Assembly (NCBI RefSeq): GCF_009821115.1
Contig: NZ_VYTY01000015.1
Span: 16,456 to 80,455 of the forward strand
DNA length: 64,000 bases
Direction: 5' to 3'
DNA from: Nitrincola alkalisediminis
GTDB taxonomy: Bacteria; Pseudomonadota; Gammaproteobacteria; Pseudomonadales; Balneatricaceae
The position numbers were made by a program, and so were the translations under genes. Shown here piece by piece: positions 47,437 through 53,888 of this stretch. Numbering within the stretch: position 1 is the first letter of the stretch; each line of letters begins with the position of its first letter. The notes under the pieces are model-generated. The model saw only the letters and a list, made by a program, of their open reading frames with translations. It was not told where the DNA came from and ran no database searches.

Positions 47437-48764
47437 AGCGTAAAAACTTATCCGGTCAGCTTAAGCAAAAGCTGATCGAGCGATCTATGCAGCGTAAGCT
47501 TGAAAACGCGCAAGATGACAGTCAAGGATTGCTCGAAAAGCTCACGCTCTCAGGTAGCCAGCGTCGCTCTCGATTTGTCGACTTTACGCGTCATCCTGCT
47601 CATCAGCAAATCACAATTATGCGCGAAGGTGCTCAGCGCTTAGGCGTGAAAGATCCCTTTTTTCGCGTGCATGAAGGTTGCGCAGGTGCCACAACACGCA
47701 TTGACGGGCGAGAGTGCATTAACTTTGCCAGCTACAATTACTTAGGCCTATCTGGCGATCCGCGTGTCAATCAAGCCGCGATTGAAGCCGTTGAGCGCTA
47801 CGGAACCTCGGTCTCTGCCAGTCGAATGGTGGCGGGCGAGCGTCCTATCCATCAAGCCTTAGAGAGCGAAATAGCGGACACCTATGGGGTCGATGATGCT
47901 GTAGCGTTCGTCAGTGGCCACGCCACTAACGTATCGAGCATTGGCTTTTTAATGGGGCCAAAAGACCTCATAGTGCATGATGAATACATCCACAACAGCA
48001 GTGTGGTGGGTGCCCAGCTGGCCGGATCAAAGCGGATTGCCTTTAAGCACAATGATATGCGCTCGCTTGCCGATATTTTAGAAGCGCAGCGTCCACACTT
48101 CGAGCGGGTGTTAATCATTGTCGAAGGGCTATACAGCATGGACGGCGATTTTCCTGATTTGCCAGAACTGGTGAGCTTAAAAAATCGCTATGATGCTTGG
48201 CTAATGGTGGATGAGGCTCACTCCTTCGGCGTGATGGGCTCAACCGGTATGGGTCTGCGTGAACATTTCGGCTTGCCGGGGCACGTGGTGGACATCTGGA
48301 TGGGGACGTTTAGTAAAACCCTTGCGGGCTGTGGTGGCTATATTGCAGGCAGTCAAGCCTTGATTGATATGCTGAAAACCCTATCTCCTGGTTTTTTATA
48401 CAGTGTGGGTTTGCCAGCCCAAGTCGCGGCCCCCGTCTTGGCCAGTTTGCAAATTCTGCGGCAAGAACCTGAGCGAATTGTCAAGCTTAAGCTGATCTCG
48501 GATTACTTCTTAGACAAAGCCAAGTCTAAAGGATTCGATACAGGCCATAGCTTGGGGTGGGCCGTGGTGCCAATTTTGACGGGTAGCTCGTTAAAAGCAG
48601 GGCAGCTCTCGGTTGAATTGTTTGATCGCGGTATCAATGTGCAACCGATTTTATACCCAGCGGTGCCTGAAAAAAGCGCACGTTTGCGATTCTTTTTAAG
48701 TTCGCAGCACAGCTACGAGCAAATTGACTATACATTAAACAATTTGTCTAAAATTTGGCAGTAA
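47433..48764 (+). CDS. Alpha-oxoamine synthase, PLP-dependent (RkpG-like)
   Basis: A 443-residue PLP enzyme of the family that includes 8-amino-7-oxononanoate synthase, serine palmitoyltransferase and CqsA, all of which condense an acyl thioester with an amino acid with loss of CO2. The PLP lysine is Lys295 in GTFSKTLAGCGG; DEAHSFGVMG and the NFASYNYLGLSG opening are family motifs. The first 85 residues are an extra N-terminal helical, basic region (QLKQKLIERSMQRKL) that might dock the synthase ACP. It overlaps the synthase gene by ATGA. The expected product is a long-chain 3-ketoaminoalkane; the amino acid used is unknown. Confidence 0.88.
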   Translation: MKRKNLSGQLKQKLIERSMQRKLENAQDDSQGLLEKLTLSGSQRRSRFVDFTRHPAHQQITIMREGAQRLGVKDPFFRVHEGCAGATTRIDGRECINFASYNYLGLSGDPRVNQAAIEAVERYGTSVSASRMVAGERPIHQALESEIADTYGVDDAVAFVSGHATNVSSIGFLMGPKDLIVHDEYIHNSSVVGAQLAGSKRIAFKHNDMRSLADILEAQRPHFERVLIIVEGLYSMDGDFPDLPELVSLKNRYDAWLMVDEAHSFGVMGSTGMGLREHFGLPGHVVDIWMGTFSKTLAGCGGYIAGSQALIDMLKTLSPGFLYSVGLPAQVAAPVLASLQILRQEPERIVKLKLISDYFLDKAKSKGFDTGHSLGWAVVPILTGSSLKAGQLSVELFDRGINVQPILYPAVPEKSARLRFFLSSQHSYEQIDYTLNNLSKIWQ

Positions 48765-48903
48765 TTAAACGATTGACTCAATTTTTACTAGCCGCAAAGT
48801 CTGAATAGGGTTACCATTTCGTTGCAGTTTTGCTGAGAGAGAATAAGAAAAGTCTTATTTAGCGAAGGTAACCCCTAAGGAATACACGGGAGACAAGGTC
48901 ATA
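48765..48903 (+). promoter_or_regulatory. Gap before the capsule export genes
   Basis: About 139 bp, AT-rich, with the inverted pair GGTTACC (48810-48816) and GGTAACC (48867-48873). It may carry a promoter for the export genes. I see no ops element here. Confidence 0.3.
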
Positions 48904-49314
48904 ATGGTTTCAATCTCTTCAGCTCATACCAAGGCATTGGTCTTGGGCTCATTTGTTTTTTTATTGAGTGCATGTGCTCAGTTCCCACAAACGCCTCAAC
49001 ACGACGCTGCACACAGTACCCGCACGGTTTTGTCACCCTCTGTTTACCCCCCATTACCAGCTGATATCAGTCAATATTTTTCAGACAGCCTTCAGGCATC
49101 CTTGATTGCTTTGCCCACGTCACCTTGGGGAAGTAATGTCGAAATCGAACTGCAAGATGCCTATTTTGCTGCCAATGGTCGCTTATGCCGGGCTTTCTTT
49201 GTTCGTGATATATCGGGCCAAGCCTCAGAGCGCTTGGCATGCCAAACCTCGGCTAAGCAGTGGCAAGAAGTGCGGCCAGTAACTCGAATTTTAAATACGT
49301 CAAGCCATGGATAA
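48904..49314 (+). CDS. Small capsule-locus lipoprotein of unknown function
   Basis: A 136-residue exported lipoprotein. The signal peptide ends in a lipobox LSAC with Cys at residue 25, so it should be lipid-anchored, probably to the outer membrane as residue +2 is not Asp. The mature part has a conserved-looking core DAYFAANGRLCRAFFV with a second Cys and a third later (LACQT), which could form a disulfide. I do not recognise a named family, although small proteins like this occur beside export genes. Its stop overlaps an upstream ATG of the next gene, so it probably works with the KpsD-like exporter. Confidence 0.75.
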   Translation: MVSISSAHTKALVLGSFVFLLSACAQFPQTPQHDAAHSTRTVLSPSVYPPLPADISQYFSDSLQASLIALPTSPWGSNVEIELQDAYFAANGRLCRAFFVRDISGQASERLACQTSAKQWQEVRPVTRILNTSSHG

Positions 49315-49345
49315 CCTATCGCCATCGCGCCTAGAGAAACGGATT

Positions 49346-51034
49346 ATGTTGCGTAAAACTTTTCAACGTGTTGTTCTGATCAGTAGTGTGCTTATGAGTG
49401 CTTGGGCAGGTGCCCAAAGCCTGACCGACTCCGGTATTTTACCCTCGGGTGACCGTGCCATTGCCGTGCCCGAGCGGGTAGAGGAACAAACCCGTAGCCA
49501 GTGGAATACTGGCACCTACGGTCCGATACCTCCTAGCACTATCACTGGCGAAATTCGCCCCTTTGGTTCACATTTGTTTACGGGCGGTTTTAGTGGGCTG
49601 CGTTCCGATGGCTTAAATGATGACTACGTGATAGCGCCGGGCGACCAAGTGACTTTGCGTGTCTGGGGTGCCATTGAGCTCGAACGTGTATTGCCCGTTG
49701 ATGCTCAAGGCAACATTTTTATCCCATCTATTGGCCCCATCAGTGTCAAGGGACTTAGTAACAGTCAACTGAACGGGCGCGTCAAGTCGGCTATCCTTAG
49801 TGTTTACCCTGAGAATGTGAACGTCTACACCAACCTGCAGGGCGTACAGCCAGTTGCCGTGTTTGTTGCTGGATATGTGACACATCCGGGGCGTTACGCA
49901 GGTACACCCAATGACTCCTTATTGTACTTTTTAGACCAAGCGGGCGGTATTGACGATCAACTGGGCAGTTACCGTCGTGTGAAAGTGCTGCGCCAGAATA
50001 AAGTCATCGCTGAAGCGGATCTGTACGACTTTTTAATTGAAGGCAAGCTGGTTCGGCCACAATTTAAAGACGGCGACACCATCTTGATTGAAGAGCGTGG
50101 CCCGAGTGTGACTGTAACGGGCGATGTTCAACGTGAATACCATTATGAATTAAACCCCTCTGACTTATCCGGTGAAGCTTTATTACGCCTTGCGCGTCTT
50201 AAATCCGGTGTGTCGCATGTGTTATTAAGAGGCGGGCGTACTCAGGGCCCGATTTCGGTGTATTACGATATTAGCGAGTTTCCACAGCAACGTTTGCAAA
50301 GTGGGGATGAATTACTGTTTAGCGCGGATCAACGTGACGAAACAATCGTGGTGCAGCTCGAAGGCAGCTTTTACGGCCCTTCACGCTATGCTTTGCCGAA
50401 AGATGCTCGCTTGCATGAACTGCTGAGCGCCGTTGCGGTGCCGCAAACCCTAACCGATGTTAACAGCGTGTCTTTGCGTCGTGTGAGTGTGGCAGAGCGG
50501 CAAAAGCAATCCTTGCTGGATAGCCTCAACCGCTTAGAAGCGACCTATTTAGGTGCCTCTTCATCGACAGCTCAAGAAGCACAGATTCGGGTGACGGAGT
50601 CTGAGTTGATTTCGCGCTTTGTGCAAAAAGCCTCGCAGGTTGAGCCAACAGGGCGCTTAGTTGTCGCGCGTAACGATCAAATCAGCGATATACGCCTGCA
50701 AGATGGCGACATCATCACACTGCCAGAATACAGTGATGCCGTGTTAATTAGCGGTGAAGTGCGCGTGCCTCAATCTGTTGTCTTTACACCGGGATTAACG
50801 GCCTACGAGTACATTGAGGGGGCCGGTGGCTTTACCCAGCATGCGGACATGAACCAAGTGCTGGTAATTCGCCAAAACGGTGAAGTCGTGGAAGCTCGGA
50901 ACATTGTGCTGCGCGCAGGTGACGAGATTCTTGTCCTGCCGAAAGTGCCGGTTAAGAATCTGCAGTTGGCCTCTGTTATCAGCCAAATTGTGTTTAATAT
51001 GGCCGCTGTTGCAAAAGTGGTGTTGGACCTGTAA
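49346..51034 (+). CDS. KpsD-like polysaccharide export protein
   Basis: A 562-residue secreted protein forming the periplasmic/outer-membrane part of an ABC-dependent capsule exporter. It has a signal peptide beginning MLRKTFQRVVLI (cleaved near WAGA-QS) and no lipobox, like E. coli KpsD (558 residues) and unlike Wza. The Poly_export domain starts with YVIAPGDQVTLRVWG and SLBB repeats follow (VFVAGYVTHPGRY, VLISGEVRVPQSVV). I chose ATG at 49346 over the ATG at 49307, which would add 13 residues before the signal peptide. A hairpin separates it from kpsM. Confidence 0.88.
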   Translation: MLRKTFQRVVLISSVLMSAWAGAQSLTDSGILPSGDRAIAVPERVEEQTRSQWNTGTYGPIPPSTITGEIRPFGSHLFTGGFSGLRSDGLNDDYVIAPGDQVTLRVWGAIELERVLPVDAQGNIFIPSIGPISVKGLSNSQLNGRVKSAILSVYPENVNVYTNLQGVQPVAVFVAGYVTHPGRYAGTPNDSLLYFLDQAGGIDDQLGSYRRVKVLRQNKVIAEADLYDFLIEGKLVRPQFKDGDTILIEERGPSVTVTGDVQREYHYELNPSDLSGEALLRLARLKSGVSHVLLRGGRTQGPISVYYDISEFPQQRLQSGDELLFSADQRDETIVVQLEGSFYGPSRYALPKDARLHELLSAVAVPQTLTDVNSVSLRRVSVAERQKQSLLDSLNRLEATYLGASSSTAQEAQIRVTESELISRFVQKASQVEPTGRLVVARNDQISDIRLQDGDIITLPEYSDAVLISGEVRVPQSVVFTPGLTAYEYIEGAGGFTQHADMNQVLVIRQNGEVVEARNIVLRAGDEILVLPKVPVKNLQLASVISQIVFNMAAVAKVVLDL

Positions 51035-51049
51035 ACCCATCGGAATTTG

Positions 51050-51078
51050 AAGACGTCAGTGCTGGCTGACGTCTTTGT
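51050..51078 (+). terminator. Hairpin between the KpsD-like gene and kpsM
   Basis: AGACGTCAG (51051-51059) and CTGACGTCT (51066-51074) pair perfectly around a 6-nt loop, extended by one A-T pair and followed by TTTGTTG. It looks like a weak intrinsic terminator or attenuator 16 bp after the stop codon. Confidence 0.65.
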
Positions 51079-51096
51079 TGTAAAAGGGAGCCAGTT

Positions 51097-51885
51097 GTGA
51101 AAAAACGTACGCCTTGGCAAGTGACGAGAGCGGTTTGGTACGCCATGTTTATGCGCGAGGCCGTCGCACGCACCATGGCTGACCGTATGGCGTGGTTTTG
51201 GATGTTGGCTGAGCCGATTCTGTTTGTATCTATCATGATTTTCGTGCGAACAGTCATCCTTGGGCGTAGCCGTATGCTTTACAATGCTGACTTTGTGCCT
51301 TGGCTAATTGTTGGTTTGCTTGGATTCTTTCTATTCAGAGAAAATATGATGCGCTCGTTAGGAGCGGTTGAAGCAAACAGTGGACTATTCGCGTATCGTC
51401 AAGTTAAGCCTGTGGATTCAGTATTGGTGCGTTGCTTTTTAGAGGGAGTTCTAAAAAGCTTTATTCTGGTGCTGTTTATCTTGGGTGGTTATCTCTTAGA
51501 TTTAAAACTCATTCCCGATCTAGCTTTAGAAGCTATGTTTGCTTGGGTTTCCTTATGGTTGCTGGGGCTTGGCATAGGTCTAGTGGTGTCTGCTCTTGCA
51601 GGTCTTGTGGCTGAAGTGGGGATTATCGTTAAACTTTTATCTTTCCCACTGATGATTTTGTCGGGAGTTATACTTCCCGTTACTATGCTTCCACATTTTC
51701 TTCAGCCGTATGTGCTAATGAATCCAATCGCTCATGGAATCGAAGTTCTTCGTCTCGGTTTTTTTGAGCACTATGTTACCTTGCCAGGTATTAACCTCTT
51801 GTACCTTTGGTACTGGATCATTGGCAGCATCGCTCTTGGCTTGCTGTTGCACATCCGTTTTGAAATGAGGTTAAAAGCACAATGA
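51097..51885 (+). CDS. kpsM: Capsule ABC exporter permease
   Basis: A 262-residue ABC-2 permease with about six hydrophobic segments, of the KpsM/CtrC type. Typical segments are RMAWFWMLAEPILFVSIM at residues 28-45 and the closing PLMILSGVILPVTMLP and MNPIAHGIEVLRLGFFEHY. The start is GTG at 51097, six bases after GGGAG. It overlaps kpsT by ATGA. With KpsT it moves the lipid-linked capsule across the inner membrane. Confidence 0.9.
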   Translation: MKKRTPWQVTRAVWYAMFMREAVARTMADRMAWFWMLAEPILFVSIMIFVRTVILGRSRMLYNADFVPWLIVGLLGFFLFRENMMRSLGAVEANSGLFAYRQVKPVDSVLVRCFLEGVLKSFILVLFILGGYLLDLKLIPDLALEAMFAWVSLWLLGLGIGLVVSALAGLVAEVGIIVKLLSFPLMILSGVILPVTMLPHFLQPYVLMNPIAHGIEVLRLGFFEHYVTLPGINLLYLWYWIIGSIALGLLLHIRFEMRLKAQ

Positions 51886-52574
51886 TCAAAATCCATAAAA
51901 TGTGGAAGCGCTATCACCACCACATCGCCAATGATTGGATTTTAAAAGATGTGAATCTCATTATTCCCAAAAAAGTCAGCGTGGGTCTTATCGGCCATAA
52001 CGGTGCAGGTAAATCAACATTGCTGCGTTTAATCGCGGGCATGGATACACCGACACGTGGCAATATCTGGCGCAAATGCAGCGTGTCTTGGCCCATAGGC
52101 TTATCCGGTGGTTTCAAACCCTCCATGACTGGACGTCAGAATGTCAAATTTGTGGCCAGAGTGATGGGCGGGGGTGATGACGAAATTCAACGCGTGATAG
52201 CGTTTGTGCAAGATTTTGCCGAAATCGGCAAGTCCTTTGACGAGCCTGTGCAAACTTATTCGTCGGGGATGCAAGCGCGTTTACGCTTTGGCTTGTCACT
52301 GGCATTTGATTTCGACGTGTATTTGTCTGACGAAGCAACGGCCGTGGGGGACAAAGCCTTTAAAGAAAAAGCCACCAAGGCCTTTAAAAAGCGGGTGGGC
52401 AAGTCCAGTTTGATTATTGTTTCGCACAGCGAAGGGATCATCAAAGACCTGTGTCAAGCCGGGGTATGGGTACACGAAGGTAAGGCGCGTTGGTATGAAG
52501 ATGTCAACGATGCGTTAAGTGATTACACCGACAGTTTAAAAAATCGCACAATTAAGGTTCCGACAGCATCATGA
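51882..52574 (+). CDS. kpsT: Capsule ABC exporter ATPase
   Basis: A 230-residue ATPase. Walker A GHNGAGKST is near residue 43; the KpsT-type segment PIGLSGGFKPSMTGRQNVKFVARV is near 73. The signature-like YSSGMQARLRFGLSLAFD and Walker B VYLSDEATAVGD are also present. It lacks the extra carbohydrate-binding domain of Wzt proteins, in line with group 2/3 capsules rather than O-antigen export. It overlaps both kpsM and the following kpsE-like gene by ATGA. Confidence 0.92.
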   Translation: MIKIHKMWKRYHHHIANDWILKDVNLIIPKKVSVGLIGHNGAGKSTLLRLIAGMDTPTRGNIWRKCSVSWPIGLSGGFKPSMTGRQNVKFVARVMGGGDDEIQRVIAFVQDFAEIGKSFDEPVQTYSSGMQARLRFGLSLAFDFDVYLSDEATAVGDKAFKEKATKAFKKRVGKSSLIIVSHSEGIIKDLCQAGVWVHEGKARWYEDVNDALSDYTDSLKNRTIKVPTAS

Positions 52575-53740
52575 GTGATTCTTCCGTTTACAAGGGCGTT
52601 CGTTTGGCAAGGCATCAACAGGGTAAGATTAATCCCGTTAGCTTGCAGGCCATAAAGCGCTACCCACATTGGTTCTTAGCCATCGTCTTGTCCATTATTG
52701 TCGGTTTGTATTGGAACCTGGTGGCCACCCATCGCTATGTGTCGGAAGCCAACGTGGTATTAGAAAGCCCACAATTAGCCGCCCCAACACTCACCTTTCA
52801 ATCCTTGATTGGCGGCGGTGGTGCACAAGGGCGTGGTGATATGCTCCTGCTGAGAGATCATTTGTTGTCCGTGGATATGTTAAATAAGCTGCAAGCACAA
52901 CTGGACGTTCGTGCTCACTATTCTGGCCAAGGTGGCCACTCCATTGACTGGTTAAGCCGAATGCGTCGAGCTGATTTACCGATGGAAGACTTTCATAAAT
53001 ACTTTAAAAAGCGAGTGTCTGTTGAATTAGACGATTACGCGCAGGTGTTGCGTGTGCGGGTTGAGGCCTTTGATGCAGAAACGGCACAAAGTATTGCTCA
53101 ACTCTTATTGGCGGAAGGCGAGCAGCACATGAACAACATGGGCCAACGCCTTGCGCAAGAGCAAATTCGGTTTTTAGAAGTACAAGTGAATGAGTTGAGC
53201 GAGCGTTTTGATGAAGCCTTGGGCGTCTTAATTGATTATCAAAACCAAAGTGGCTTAGTGTCACCTCAAGGCACAGTTGAAAGCATTAATGCAGTGGTGG
53301 CAGGGCTAGAGTCTCAGTTAGCCAACCTACAAGCACGTCGCAATGCTCTTTTAAGCTTCCAAAGCGCAAGATCACCCGAAGTGGTTCGGGTGGACAGTGA
53401 AATACAAGCATTGAATCAGCAAATCAATCAAGAGCGTGCGCGTATGGCGCAGGCATCAGGTGGGGCATTGAATACCATTTCGTCTGAATACCAGTTGTTG
53501 GAGATGAAAACGCAGTTTGCGAAAGAAAGTTACGCAGGGGCATTGGCAGCCTTAGAGAACACTCGAATTGATGCGGCGCGCAAGCTCAAACAGATTTCAG
53601 TCCTGCAAAGCCCAAGTTTGGCTGAATACGCAATAGAGCCCAGACGCGTGTACAACACGGCTGTCTTTGCAATTATTGCGTTGTTCTTAGCCATTATTAC
53701 GCAAATGCTGGTGTTGATCATTAAAGATCATTTGGATTAA
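52571..53740 (+). CDS. kpsE: KpsE-like capsule export inner-membrane protein
   Basis: A 389-residue polysaccharide co-polymerase-like protein with a membrane segment near residues 33-50 (WFLAIVLSIIVGLYWNLV) and another near 368-385, and a long coiled periplasmic region between them (QQINQERARM). This is the KpsE/CtrB/BexC topology, which links the KpsMT complex to KpsD. It starts at ATGA overlapping kpsT. After its stop come two mutually exclusive hairpins and the ops element, so the next genes are probably regulated separately. Confidence 0.9.
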   Translation: MSDSSVYKGVRLARHQQGKINPVSLQAIKRYPHWFLAIVLSIIVGLYWNLVATHRYVSEANVVLESPQLAAPTLTFQSLIGGGGAQGRGDMLLLRDHLLSVDMLNKLQAQLDVRAHYSGQGGHSIDWLSRMRRADLPMEDFHKYFKKRVSVELDDYAQVLRVRVEAFDAETAQSIAQLLLAEGEQHMNNMGQRLAQEQIRFLEVQVNELSERFDEALGVLIDYQNQSGLVSPQGTVESINAVVAGLESQLANLQARRNALLSFQSARSPEVVRVDSEIQALNQQINQERARMAQASGGALNTISSEYQLLEMKTQFAKESYAGALAALENTRIDAARKLKQISVLQSPSLAEYAIEPRRVYNTAVFAIIALFLAIITQMLVLIIKDHLD

Positions 53741-53753
53741 CCCGTTTAACCTT

Positions 53754-53787
53754 GGCTGTCTGTCGCAGCCTGTTTGACATCGACAGA
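53754..53787 (+). promoter_or_regulatory. Alternative hairpins in the leader of the sugar block
   Basis: Two overlapping stems are possible: GGCTG/CAGCC (53754-53770) and TCTGTCG/CGACAGA (53759-53787). They share bases and cannot form together. Located just upstream of the ops element, they might be part of an attenuation or pausing leader. Confidence 0.4.
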
Positions 53788-53829
53788 TCCTTTCCCGAGG
53801 TTGTTGCTGAACTGTCAGTACCGCGACCG

Positions 53830-53840
53830 GGCGGTAGCGT
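53830..53840 (+). promoter_or_regulatory. ops element (RfaH recruitment site)
   Basis: GGCGGTAGCGT matches the ops core of JUMPstart sequences exactly. In enterobacteria ops pauses RNA polymerase and loads the NusG paralogue RfaH, letting long polysaccharide operons be read through. It is 49 bp upstream of a long glycan gene block, the expected place. RfaH itself is not in this window. Confidence 0.75.
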
Positions 53841-53888
53841 ACCAAATCTATACCGAACTTTTGTCAAAGTGCTCAAAATGGAAATCCT

